NCBI GenBank assembly: GCA_013214885.1
Contig: JABSRS010000105.1
Span: 1 to 9,740, forward strand
Length of the DNA: 9,740 nucleotides
Reading direction: 5' to 3'
DNA from: Gammaproteobacteria bacterium
Lineage (GTDB): Bacteria; Pseudomonadota; Gammaproteobacteria; Enterobacterales; Psychrobiaceae
Positions 1 through 6,374 of this stretch are shown in pieces. The notes beneath the pieces are model-generated. The model was not told the DNA's origin, searched no databases, and worked only from the letters and a program-made list of their open reading frames with translations. The position numbers and the translations under genes were made by a program. Every line of letters starts with the position of its first letter. Position 1 is the stretch's first letter.

Positions 1-142
1 GCCATCTCGGTAACTGCTCCTGCGTTACCCTAATACGCACATCCGTGTGCGAACATGGCACCGTGACATACGACCAACATGGATGTTGGAAGTGTCGAGA
101 GTGCAGGAGCACACTATCGACCCGTTCGTCCTGAACATAAAA
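1..142 (-). repeat. Interspersed hairpin-rich repeat, left copy
   Basis: Read on the minus strand, bases 127 to 1 match 2929-3064 almost perfectly. I see one substitution (the base after GGTGCCA, T here and A in the other copy) and one local replacement (4 nt here, 13 nt there). Both copies also share TTTTATGTTCA directly after a terminator stem (142-132 here). The copy contains small inverted repeats: CGCACA/TGTGCG (36-41/46-51), CCAACAT/ATGTTGG (74-80/83-89) and GTGC/GCAC (101-104/109-112). The window starts inside the repeat, so its far end is unknown. The short ORF across it has no protein-like features and I do not call it. Confidence 0.85.
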
Positions 143-172
143 GGCCACTTACAAAAGTAAGTGGCCTTTTTT
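139..172 (-). terminator. Rho-independent terminator of rsd (possibly bidirectional)
   Basis: A perfect 12-bp stem, AAGGCCACTTAC (141-152) with GTAAGTGGCCTT (157-168), closes a 4-nt loop. On the minus strand it lies 21 nt after the rsd stop and is followed by a run of U (139-142). On the plus strand the stem is followed by TTTTTT (167-172), so it could also stop transcription entering from the left. Confidence 0.88.
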
Positions 173-193
173 AGCGATAAATTTTTAGTAAAT

Positions 194-667
194 TTATGCG
201 GAATTAGTGTGCTTTTCAAATAAAGTTATTAATAGCTTATCTTCAAGTTCGAAGCGTTGTTCTAAACTTTCAATTAAAGTCGAAAGATGTTTGTCGAACA
301 CGTTGCTTATATCATCTTTATTCTCTGCATATTTGTCATTAAATTCTAATGAAATATCAGTGGTTTTAGTTATTTTGGGGATGATAAGATCAATTTGCTC
401 TAAGCTGGATTTTCCATGCTTCTCACAGCGAGCAACGACTTCTTTATACACTTCAAAATGACCAGTAGAAACATAATCAACCAGCTTGTTACAAAACTCT
501 TGAATAGCCGCTAACTCAGGAAGTGCTTGGCTGTTAGTTTCAAATGGCGCTAAGCCAGCAATTTGGCAGTAGTTGACAATAAGCTCTTGGCGTTTTCCGA
601 GCCAAGTATCGATTAATTGATTCGAACCTCCCCATTGCTCTCTGGCTTGTTCTATTTTATTAAGCAT
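194..667 (-). CDS. rsd: Rsd, anti-sigma-70 regulator
   Basis: This 157-residue cytoplasmic protein matches Rsd of E. coli (158 aa), which binds region 4 of sigma-70 and favours use of alternative sigma factors in stationary phase. Family-like segments are WGGSNQLIDTWLGKRQELIV near the N-terminus, FCNKLVDYVSTGHFEVYKEV in the middle, and LEQRFELEDKLLITLF near the C-terminus. The frame is open 17 codons further upstream, but I place the start at 667. There MLNKIEQ matches the family N-terminus (MLNQLDN in E. coli), and AGGAGA sits 6 nt upstream of ATG (674-679). The gene is divergent from nudC across a 189-bp intergenic region, as in E. coli, and is a single-gene unit ending in the hairpin at 139-172. 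The alternative family member is AlgQ, its Pseudomonas homologue; the neighbours favour rsd. Confidence 0.93.
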   Translation of the reverse strand: MLNKIEQAREQWGGSNQLIDTWLGKRQELIVNYCQIAGLAPFETNSQALPELAAIQEFCNKLVDYVSTGHFEVYKEVVARCEKHGKSSLEQIDLIIPKITKTTDISLEFNDKYAENKDDISNVFDKHLSTLIESLEQRFELEDKLLITLFEKHTNSA

Positions 668-730
668 GAAGGGTCTCCTTTGTTTGACCTTATATATCCA
701 ATGTAAGTCAACATCCACTTCAGATCAACC

Positions 731-736
731 ATTATA
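731..736 (-). promoter_or_regulatory. Candidate -10 box for rsd
   Basis: The minus strand carries an exact TATAAT here, 63 nt upstream of the chosen rsd start. A start site about 7 nt downstream (near 724) would place the extra upstream ORF codons at the extreme 5' end of the mRNA, which fits the shorter start. No good -35 hexamer is visible at 16-18 bp spacing, so this rests on the -10 alone. Confidence 0.45.
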
Positions 737-803
737 CAGCAACGATATTGATTTAGATCTTGTATATTGGAGTGTGTTTTATTCCTTTTATTTTAATAGA
801 CTA

Positions 804-812
804 TGCGATAAT
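804..812 (+). promoter_or_regulatory. Candidate extended -10 promoter for nudC
   Basis: TGCGATAAT matches an extended -10 (TGn plus a TATAAT-like hexamer with one mismatch) and lies 44 nt before the nudC start. The upstream -35 region is T-rich but has no clear hexamer. A perfect TTGACA at 821-826 lacks a partner -10 at proper spacing, so I do not use it. Confidence 0.4.
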
Positions 813-856
813 GGGTTTAATTGACATAAACATAAATTCTTATTTTTGGTTTAGCT

Positions 857-1654
857 ATGAAAAAAATAAAAAAACTCAATTTAGAACGCAAGGCAATTTG
901 GTTCTTTGTTCAAGGAGACTTGTTTTGGACGGTTAATGTCAATAACGATTTACCTGAAGGTGCCCTCGCTGGGATTGATTTAGCATTTGATTTGAATAGC
1001 ACTAGCTATCATCTTGGTTATTATCAGCATCGTGCCTGTATTTTAATTGATCTCCAACATCAAGCCATCGAATTACCTTTTGGACGATGGACTTCACTGC
1101 GGGAGTTAATGGCTGATGCCGAACCTGAATTTTTTAACATGGCAGGACGGGCATGGCAGGTCGCTAACTTTGTGCGGACTCATCAATTTTGTGGTCAATG
1201 TGGTGAGAAAAAAATAGCGATTAACTGGGAAGTCGCCAGTCAATGTCGCGCATGTGGTCATCGGGCGTATCCTCGCGTTTCACCCGCGGTAATGATGGCA
1301 GTGGTTAAAGACGGCAAAGTGTTGCTGGCTCAAAATAAGCGCAATCACGGTGGTATTTATTCAGTGTTGGCTGGTTTTGTTGAGGTGGGCGAAACCCTTG
1401 AGCAAACAGTCGCGCGTGAAGTTAAAGAAGAAGTTGGCTTAGAGGTCTGTAATATCCGATATTTTGGTTCTCAACCCTGGCCTTTTCCTCATAATATGAT
1501 GATCGCCTATATTGCTGATTACCAGAGTGGTGAAATTAACATCGATCCGAACGAACTTTTAGCCGCAAATTGGTACGATGCCAATAATCTTCCTGAGTTA
1601 CCAGGTCAACATTCACTGGCACGCCAATTGGTTAATCATATTTTAGATTGCTAA
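857..1654 (+). CDS. nudC: NudC, NAD-capped RNA hydrolase / NADH pyrophosphatase
   Basis: At 265 aa this is a full-length NudC (257 aa in E. coli). The family hydrolyses NADH and NAD and removes 5' NAD caps from RNA, giving NMN and 5'-monophosphate RNA. A zinc ribbon is formed by C112-x2-C115 and C130-x2-C133. The Nudix box is complete at residues 173-195: G173, E179, R187-E188, E191-E192 and G194 all sit at the spacing Gx5Ex7REUxEExGU. The NudC-specific SQPWPFP follows at 205-211. The N-terminal third is the less conserved NudC-like region. No Shine-Dalgarno sequence is visible before the ATG; it is kept because the protein length and N-terminus fit. hemE follows after 99 nt on the same strand and has its own promoter signal, so the two may be partly co-transcribed. 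Confidence 0.95.
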   Translation: MKKIKKLNLERKAIWFFVQGDLFWTVNVNNDLPEGALAGIDLAFDLNSTSYHLGYYQHRACILIDLQHQAIELPFGRWTSLRELMADAEPEFFNMAGRAWQVANFVRTHQFCGQCGEKKIAINWEVASQCRACGHRAYPRVSPAVMMAVVKDGKVLLAQNKRNHGGIYSVLAGFVEVGETLEQTVAREVKEEVGLEVCNIRYFGSQPWPFPHNMMIAYIADYQSGEINIDPNELLAANWYDANNLPELPGQHSLARQLVNHILDC

Positions 1655-1705
1655 ATCGACTTTACAAATCAATTTGATCTGGGATAGTTTTTTAAGTTAG
1701 CCCAG

Positions 1706-1714
1706 TGGTACAAT
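1706..1714 (+). promoter_or_regulatory. Candidate extended -10 promoter for hemE
   Basis: TGGTACAAT is an extended -10 (TGn-TACAAT, one mismatch to TATAAT) about 40 nt before the hemE ATG. The -35 position (around 1686-1691) is only T-rich. There is no convincing terminator between nudC and this site, so read-through from nudC is also possible. Confidence 0.5.
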
Positions 1715-1753
1715 ATCGCAAAATTTATAAATACTTACTCTTAGGATTATCCC

Positions 1754-2821
1754 ATGGTTCCATTAAAGAATGACCGTTATCTGCGCGCACTATTAAAGCA
1801 GCCAGTTGATCAAACTCCAGTATGGATGATGCGCCAAGCAGGGCGTTATTTACCAGAATATCGTGAGCTACGAGCTAAAGCGGGTGACTTTATGTCACTG
1901 TGTCGTGACGCCGATTTTGCATGTGAAGTTACCCTTCAGCCATTACGTCGTTATGATCTAGATGCAGCCATTTTGTTCTCAGATATTTTAACCGTGCCTG
2001 ATGCAATGGGCTTGGGTTTGTTCTTTGAAACGGGCGAAGGTCCTAAATTTGAACGTCCAATTACCTCACTAAGTGATGTTAAAAAAATTGGTATCCCTGA
2101 TCCTGAAGATGAATTACGTTACGTAATGAATGCTGTGCGTAGTTGTCGTAAAGGCTTAAATGGCGATGTACCACTGATTGGTTTCTCTGGTAGCCCTTGG
2201 ACTCTAGCGACTTATATGATTGAAGGCGGCACTTCGAAAGCCTTTACTAAAATCAAAAAGATGGCATTTGCCGAACCTAAGACTTTGCATTTGTTGTTGG
2301 ATAAGTTAGCTGACTCGGTTATTTTATACCTTAATGCACAAATCGCTGCAGGTGCACAGTCGGTGATGATATTTGATACCTGGGGTGGCATTTTATCACC
2401 ACGCGATTACCGTGAGTTCTCATTACGTTACATGGCGAAAATTGTTGACGGTTTAACCCGTGAAAATGAAGGTCGCCGCGTACCTGTGACATTGTTTACC
2501 AAAAATGGCGGCCAGTGGATTGAAGAAATCGCAGCAACGGGTTGTGACGCCGTAGCCATTGATTGGACTATTGATATTCAAGACGCTAAAGCGCGCATTG
2601 GCGATAAAGTTGCCCTGCAAGGTAATATGGATCCATCAATGCTATACGCATCACCTGAGCGTATTCGCGAAGAAGTACAAACAATTCTTGAAGGTTACGG
2701 CACTGACAATACTGGTCACGTATTTAACTTAGGTCACGGTATTCATCAAGATGTCGATCCAGAAAATGCTGGTGCATTTATTAAAGCAGTTAACGAGTTG
2801 TCTCGCCCGTTTCATCAGTAA
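1754..2821 (+). CDS. hemE: HemE, uroporphyrinogen decarboxylase
   Basis: This 355-residue cytosolic enzyme (354 in E. coli) removes the four acetate carboxyl groups of uroporphyrinogen III to give coproporphyrinogen III in haem synthesis. The first family signature [16 protein letters not shown] is at 22-37 and contains the substrate-binding arginines. The catalytic aspartate lies in FSDIL (D77). The second signature region [17 protein letters not shown] runs from 143 to 159 and includes Y154. The C-terminal NLGHGI carries the conserved histidine H328. All expected active-site elements are present and the length is normal, so the gene should be functional. ATG 1754 has AGGA at 1743-1746, 7 nt upstream. 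The gene ends 15 nt before a strong terminator. The order rsd | nudC-hemE is conserved with E. coli. Confidence 0.98.
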   Translation: MVPLKNDRYLRALLKQPVDQTPVWMMRQAGRYLPEYRELRAKAGDFMSLCRDADFACEVTLQPLRRYDLDAAILFSDILTVPDAMGLGLFFETGEGPKFERPITSLSDVKKIGIPDPEDELRYVMNAVRSCRKGLNGDVPLIGFSGSPWTLATYMIEGGTSKAFTKIKKMAFAEPKTLHLLLDKLADSVILYLNAQIAAGAQSVMIFDTWGGILSPRDYREFSLRYMAKIVDGLTRENEGRRVPVTLFTKNGGQWIEEIAATGCDAVAIDWTIDIQDAKARIGDKVALQGNMDPSMLYASPERIREEVQTILEGYGTDNTGHVFNLGHGIHQDVDPENAGAFIKAVNELSRPFHQ

Positions 2822-2836
2822 GCATTAAACACCGAT

Positions 2837-2868
2837 AAAAAAGCAGGCTAACTTAGCCTGCTTTTTTT
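2837..2868 (+). terminator. Rho-independent terminator of hemE
   Basis: The stem AGCAGGCTA (2842-2850) with TAGCCTGCT (2854-2862) closes a 3-nt loop, extended by A-T pairs on both sides and followed by seven T (2862-2868). It starts 15 nt after the hemE stop codon. Confidence 0.92.
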
Positions 2869-3064
2869 ATGTTCACGACTAAATGGATTTAGGAGGTAGA
2901 GCGAAGCATGGATGCTCGAGCCGAGGATGAACGGGTCGATAGTGTGCTCCTGCACTCTCGACACTTCCAACATCACTGCTTTCGCTCTTGGTCGTATGTC
3001 ACGGTGCCAAGTTCGCACACGGATGTGCGTATTAGGGTAACGCAGGAGCAGTTACCGAGATGGC
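2865..3064 (+). repeat. Interspersed hairpin-rich repeat, right copy
   Basis: This is the inverted partner of the repeat at 1-142; bases 2929-3064 match it almost base for base. It begins, like the other copy, with TTTTATGTTCA right after a terminator. It then carries about 50 nt (2880-2928) missing from the left copy, including the small hairpin AGCAT/ATGCT around a GG loop near 2906-2917. Further inverted repeats are GTGC/GCAC with TCCT loop (about 2945-2956), CGCACA/TGTGCG with CGGA loop (about 3015-3030) and GTAAC/GTTAC (about 3038-3056). The homology may continue to about 3090, but the left copy is cut by the window edge there. The open frame on the plus strand is made of repeat sequence and is not a gene. 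Confidence 0.85.
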
Positions 3065-3103
3065 AAAGAGCGACGATGTTAAGGATGAACTTTAATAACC
3101 ATA

Positions 3104-3496
3104 TTAAAGGCTATGTAACACTAACTCTTGATAACCAATTAGTCCTAGTATTTCTTCATTTTCAATCACAGGGGTATGGGCCAGGCCGAAACTTTCAAAT
3201 AAGCGGGCGCAATAGCGGACATCCATTTCTGGTGGCACCGATATGACTGGTTTTGCCATGATTTCATAAATATTAACGCGTTCTGGCGAACGGTCTTTGG
3301 CAATCACTTGTTTGGCAATATCAGATAGGACCAAAATACCAAAAGCATCGTGCTGGTCGCGTTTGTTCACAATAATCACATTACTGTTATGCTCTTTCAT
3401 GGCATTGATTGCTTCGCGAACAGTTTGCATCCCGTCCATCCGAATAAACTTTTGAGTCATTACATCTTTTGATTTTACGATTGCATTTGTAGTCAC
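3104..3496 (-). CDS. Two-CBS-domain protein, putative transporter regulator
   Basis: This 130-residue soluble protein consists almost entirely of two CBS domains, a Bateman module: CBS1 at about 10-65 (starting KDVMTQKFIRM, ending LVLSDIAKQVI) and CBS2 at about 77-128 (starting YEIMAKPVISVPPEMDV, ending LGLIGYQELV). Such modules bind adenine nucleotides (AMP, ADP, ATP, SAM or c-di-AMP) and gate partner enzymes or transporters. The start is GTG at 3496, overlapping the upstream stop codon in GTGA. GGAG lies 8 nt before it (3505-3508). It is the last gene of a four-gene operon with the P-II-like protein and two DUF1538 membrane proteins, so I infer that it senses cellular energy or nucleotide state for that transporter. 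The ligand cannot be read from the sequence. No clear rho-independent terminator follows. Confidence 0.85.
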   Translation of the reverse strand: MTTNAIVKSKDVMTQKFIRMDGMQTVREAINAMKEHNSNVIIVNKRDQHDAFGILVLSDIAKQVIAKDRSPERVNIYEIMAKPVISVPPEMDVRYCARLFESFGLAHTPVIENEEILGLIGYQELVLHSL

Positions 3497-3843
3497 AGTT
3501 CTTTCTCCACAGCTAAGCTTAGTTGACTAATTTGATGGCTAACGCCGACGGCGTCTTCGACATCGATCTGGATTGCGATACCTGAACCTGGTTCTTGATC
3601 AAACTGACCAACTTCAACGATTCTTTCTAGAATATGGCGGCTAAGGTGCTCCTCCACAATAAACATCAGGACATCACGTGACGTATCGAGTGATAAACCA
3701 AAGAATGTTTTTGATTGTTTTAATCCTTCACCACGGGCATTCGTGATGATAGTGGCGCCAGTCGCTCCTGCCTCACGTGCTGCTTCCATAATTTCGTCGG
3801 TACGTGAATCATCGACAAAGGCAATAATTAATTTAAAATGCAT
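3493..3843 (-). CDS. P-II-like small signalling protein
   Basis: This 116-residue cytosolic protein has the ferredoxin-like strand-helix-strand pattern of GlnB/P-II proteins: KLIIAFVDDSRTDEIMEAAREAG (3-25), then ATGATIIT (27-34), a loop region (36-55), a strand VLMFIVEE (58-65), helix SRHILERIVEVGQF (68-81) and PGSGIAIQIDV (85-95) in place of the B-loop GDGKIFV. The loop corresponding to the P-II T-loop is short and differs from GlnB; I see no uridylylation-site tyrosine there, so classical GlnD control is unlikely. Such proteins often plug or gate membrane transporters, as GlnK does with AmtB and SbtB with SbtA. It lies 23 nt after a DUF1538 gene with GGAG 7 nt before the ATG (3851-3854), and overlaps the CBS gene by 4 nt. 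The ligand and target are unknown; the DUF1538 pair is the obvious candidate partner. Confidence 0.83.
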   Translation of the reverse strand: MHFKLIIAFVDDSRTDEIMEAAREAGATGATIITNARGEGLKQSKTFFGLSLDTSRDVLMFIVEEHLSRHILERIVEVGQFDQEPGSGIAIQIDVEDAVGVSHQISQLSLAVEKEL

Positions 3844-3866
3844 ATTTTTTCTCCAATCTTCAGTTG

Positions 3867-4685
3867 CTATTTATGTTGCAACTTCATTTGTTTTTTTGAG
3901 CGTTTAGCCAGTGCTTCAGAAATCTGAGCGTAAGCCATTACTGATATAATAGGAAACAAGCTGGCAAAGGCAATTAAACCAAAACCATCAATTAAAGGGT
4001 TACGCCCTGGCACAGTTTCAGCTAAACCTAACCCTAAGGCTGCCACTAAAGGGACCGTTACCGTTGAGGTGGTAACACCGCCTGAGTCGTACGCTAAAGG
4101 TATAATTAATTTAGGGGCGAAGAATGTCTGTATTACCACAATGACGTAACCCGCCATGATGTACCACTGGATCGGATCGCCAACAACAATGCGATAACAG
4201 CCTAGAGAGATACCTACTGCAACACCTAAAGCAACCGACAAACGTAATCCCCAAATACCAATTGCACCACCAGAAACTTCATTGGCTTTAATCGCAACAG
4301 CGATCAATGAGGGTTCGGCAATGGTGGTCGCAAAACCGATCAGGAAAGCAAAGATGTAAACCCAGCTATAATCCATCCAATTAACATTTTTTAGTGCTTC
4401 GGTTAACAGTGCGGCATCTTCAACACCCGTAATAAAGGCGGGATCGGTTAGTTGCTGCGCCATTAATCGACCCAGAGGAAACAGGGCCCACTCTAAACCG
4501 ATTAAAAATAATGAAAGTCCGATTAACACCCAGAAAAAGCCCATAAGAACTTTACCGAGGTTGGGTAGTGGCTTGCGGATCACTGCAAATTGAAAGCCAA
4601 ATAATATTGCTGCAATAGGTAATACATCACGAAAGGTCGCGATTATAGTATCGACTATTTGCCATAGCATATCGGTAAAAGTCAT
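3867..4685 (-). CDS. DUF1538 membrane protein B (transporter subunit)
   Basis: This 272-residue polytopic inner-membrane protein has about six or seven hydrophobic segments: near 20-37, 46-71, 107-131, 147-168, 172-190, 209-222 and 233-253. Family hallmarks are AEPSLIAVA (123-131) in the middle and the strongly conserved [20 protein letters not shown] (199-218), then [18 protein letters not shown]. The C-terminus is basic (KRSKKQMK), as expected for a cytoplasmic tail. The protein is a clear paralogue of the upstream gene, and the two overlap by 4 nt (ATGA, 4682-4685), implying coupled translation and probably a heteromeric complex. From memory, a paired DUF1538 system from a Halomonas, named UmpA/UmpB, was reported as a two-component Na+(Li+,K+)/H+ antiporter. 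A transport role is therefore likely, but the substrate here is inferred. Compared with subunit A it has a longer loop at about 80-106. Confidence 0.85.
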   Translation of the reverse strand: MTFTDMLWQIVDTIIATFRDVLPIAAILFGFQFAVIRKPLPNLGKVLMGFFWVLIGLSLFLIGLEWALFPLGRLMAQQLTDPAFITGVEDAALLTEALKNVNWMDYSWVYIFAFLIGFATTIAEPSLIAVAIKANEVSGGAIGIWGLRLSVALGVAVGISLGCYRIVVGDPIQWYIMAGYVIVVIQTFFAPKLIIPLAYDSGGVTTSTVTVPLVAALGLGLAETVPGRNPLIDGFGLIAFASLFPIISVMAYAQISEALAKRSKKQMKLQHK

Positions 4686-5419
4686 AGTCGAATCATCCCG
4701 TAAGCCATTACAAATATCATTGGTGTCAATGATGCTAGAGCGATAAGGCCAAAGCCATCAGTCATTGGATTTCTGCCTTTAATCGATGACGCTAAACCTA
4801 CCCCTAATGCTGTCACCAGAGGAACGGTAATAGTGGACGTAGTCACACCTCCCGAGTCATAAGCAATGCCAATTATTTCTGGCGGGGCAAAAGCTGTCAT
4901 TATTACAACTAGCAGGTAACCACCAACAATAAACCATTGCAATGGCCAACCATTGATGATCCGCAACACTCCGAGGGCTATTGCAATGCCGACGCTTAAC
5001 GCCACGCTCATGCGTAAGCCTTGGCTATAGTCATGCATTGATGCTTGTGTTGCCTCGATCAGTCCGCCATTGGCCGCAACTTTTGCCGCTTCTGCTGCAA
5101 CCGCTATTAATGCTGGTTCGGCAACTGTGGTGCCAAAGCCTAAGCAGAAAGCAAAAATTAATAGCCAGCGCACGCTGCCTTTTTTGGCAAAAGCGTGAGC
5201 CATTGATTCACCAATCGGAAACAGTCCTTGCTCTAAACCATGGATAAAAAATGTTAATCCGAGTAAGACAAATAAGACGCCAACGAGCAGTTGCCCGACG
5301 TTAGGTAATGGCTGACCGATTACCACCAATTGAAAAAATACAATAACGGCAATAATTGGTGCTAAGTCTCTGATACTGCTTAACATGAAGTTTAATAATT
5401 TCTTTAGTGTTGCTGCCAA
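4682..5419 (-). CDS. DUF1538 membrane protein A (transporter subunit)
   Basis: With the start chosen here the protein has 245 residues. It shares the motifs of its downstream paralogue: [11 protein letters not shown] (37-47), [15 protein letters not shown] (94-108), [20 protein letters not shown] (187-206) and [18 protein letters not shown] (214-231). Hydrophobic segments lie near 18-35, 43-68, 84-108, 135-155, 160-178, 194-209 and 221-241. The frame is open to a TTG at 5509, but I prefer the TTG at 5419: AAGGA lies 7 nt upstream (5427-5431), and the resulting N-terminus aligns with that of the second DUF1538 protein. The longer version adds a 30-residue hydrophilic tail lacking a ribosome-binding site. 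An internal ATG (5386) has no Shine-Dalgarno. It is the first gene of the operon and probably forms a two-subunit transporter with the next gene (compare UmpAB-type antiporters). Confidence 0.82.
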   Translation of the reverse strand: MAATLKKLLNFMLSSIRDLAPIIAVIVFFQLVVIGQPLPNVGQLLVGVLFVLLGLTFFIHGLEQGLFPIGESMAHAFAKKGSVRWLLIFAFCLGFGTTVAEPALIAVAAEAAKVAANGGLIEATQASMHDYSQGLRMSVALSVGIAIALGVLRIINGWPLQWFIVGGYLLVVIMTAFAPPEIIGIAYDSGGVTTSTITVPLVTALGVGLASSIKGRNPMTDGFGLIALASLTPMIFVMAYGMIRL

Positions 5420-5704
5420 TCTTTTATCCTTAAAAGTAGTGCGTAAGGGGAATGATATCGCAAGCTCGTGCAGATTTTTTGATCTAAAACATTTTAGCGG
5501 TAACAACAATAATAAATAGCACAGTTAATAGCATCAGTAGTTTGACTAATAATTATTTTGATTGAATTTAGGTTTTTTGGCTGGTTTTACAGGAATCAGC
5601 TTAGTCTCGAGAGACAACACTATACCTTCGTGGTAACTCAAGCTAGAGTATATTTATATATCTCATTAAATGGATTTAAAGAGGTCGGTATGTCGTTTCA
5701 AAAT
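5420..5704. other. AT-rich intergenic region upstream of the DUF1538 operon
   Basis: No protein-coding frame here is convincing. It should contain the operon promoter. On the minus strand two extended -10-like strings (TGCTATTAA with the hexamer at 5530-5525, and TGCTATTTA just downstream) are present, but no clear -35 accompanies them. A small inverted repeat GTCTC/GAGAC occurs at 5604-5615. The right part, up to about 5704, reads open into the transposase remnant but has no IS3 similarity I recognise. Confidence 0.4.
5427..5431 (-). promoter_or_regulatory. Ribosome-binding site deciding the TTG start of DUF1538 protein A
   Basis: The minus strand reads AAGGA, then 7 nt, then TTG at 5419-5417. 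None of the other start candidates in this frame (TTG 5509, TTG 5506, ATG 5386) has a comparable site. Confidence 0.65.
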
Positions 5705-6171
5705 TTTCAATGTTTATTGCGTGATCTTGATATTGTCTATGCAAATCAAGTGTGGGCGATCGACATCACCTACATTCCGATGAAGAAAGGTTTTCTTTAT
5801 CTTGTGGCTATAATCGATTGGTACAGCCGTAAAATATTGTCCTCTAGGCTCTCCAACACAATGGATACACAGTTCTGTTTAGATGCGCTAGACGAGGCAT
5901 TAAAGCTCTATGGCAAGCCTGAAATCTTCAATTCGGATCAAGGAAGTCAATTCACTAGTAATGAATTTACCGCCAAGTTAAAAGCGAACGATATCAGGAT
6001 TAGCATGGATGGAAAAGGCTGCTGGGTAGACAATGTGATAATCGAGCGTTTCTGGAGAAGCTTGAAATTAGCCACTATATAGTGTTTTATAATGAGCAGC
6101 GATACCATCAAAGTCTGAATGATTTAACACCTGATCAGGTTTATTTTGCTAGACAAAGGTCCGCCGCATAA
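5705..6171 (+). pseudogene. IS3-family transposase OrfB, 5'-truncated with internal deletion/frameshift
   Basis: Recognisable homology begins near 5714 (CLLRDLDIVYANQVWAIDIT) and includes the whole rve-type catalytic core. The DDE residues are the aspartate in WAIDITY (codon 5762-5764), the aspartate in NSDQG (5936-5938) and the glutamate in IIERFW (6044-6046), with the canonical 35 residues between the last two. After FWRSLK the frame hits TAG (6080-6082). The expected C-terminus resumes in another frame at 6073 as HYIVFYNEQRYHQSLNDLTP and runs 32 codons to TAA 6169-6171. About 20 residues normally found between SLK and the FYN motif are missing, so a deletion removed roughly 60 nt and shifted the frame. 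With the N-terminal half and orfA absent, the gene is dead. The sequence style suggests the IS51-like part of the family, tentatively. Confidence 0.88.
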
Positions 6172-6227
6172 CTTGGATTAATCACTTAAAAACTAAGGAT
6201 ATGTGTCCAACCAAAGGGGTCCACTTC
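5705..6227 (+). mobile_element. Truncated IS3-family insertion sequence remnant
   Basis: The segment holds the 3' part of an IS3-family orfB followed by about 55 nt ending in GTGTCCAACC and GGGGTCCACTTC (6203-6227). That end resembles the terminal inverted repeat of this type of IS, so I take it as the right end; the exact boundary is uncertain. No matching left end (GAAGTGGACCCC), no orfA and no 5' half of orfB are visible upstream. The element is therefore a non-autonomous relic inserted between the DUF1538 operon and the GNAT gene. Confidence 0.75.
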
Positions 6228-6302
6228 TCTGTAAGTTGTTGGCAGTGACTTGTTCTCGTCAATTTATCCTTAGCACAACAAGATCAAATAATTAATGAAA
6301 AT

Positions 6303-6310
6303 GGTATAAT
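6303..6310 (+). promoter_or_regulatory. Extended -10 promoter for the GNAT gene
   Basis: TGGTATAAT is a perfect extended -10 (TGn-TATAAT, 6302-6310). It lies about 65 nt before the chosen GNAT start, downstream of the IS end. The -35 zone near 6282-6287 (GATCAA) is poor, which is acceptable for an extended -10 promoter. Confidence 0.6.
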
Positions 6311-6374
6311 CTAACATATTGGGTCATTATACTGATTGCGATTTTTTAAATATTACAGGCTGTTGGGACAACTT

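Noticed and set aside
25..219. 64-codon minus-strand ORF at the left edge
   Set aside because: It lies across the repeat and the rsd terminator hairpin and overlaps the end of rsd; no start signal.
821..826. Perfect TTGACA as a nudC -35 box
   Set aside because: No -10-like hexamer lies at 16-18 bp spacing; TATTTT at 841 is only 14 bp away and too near the start codon.
3090..3109. Perfect 8-bp AT hairpin CTTTAATA/TATTAAAG at the end of the CBS gene
   Set aside because: It overlaps the CBS stop codon region, is A/T only and has no U-tract after it on the minus strand, so I do not call it a terminator.
2908..3246. 112-codon plus-strand ORF
   Set aside because: It consists of the interspersed repeat and then runs antisense into the CBS gene; the composition is not protein-like.
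4981..5247. 88-codon plus-strand ORF
   Set aside because: It is an antisense shadow of the first DUF1538 gene.
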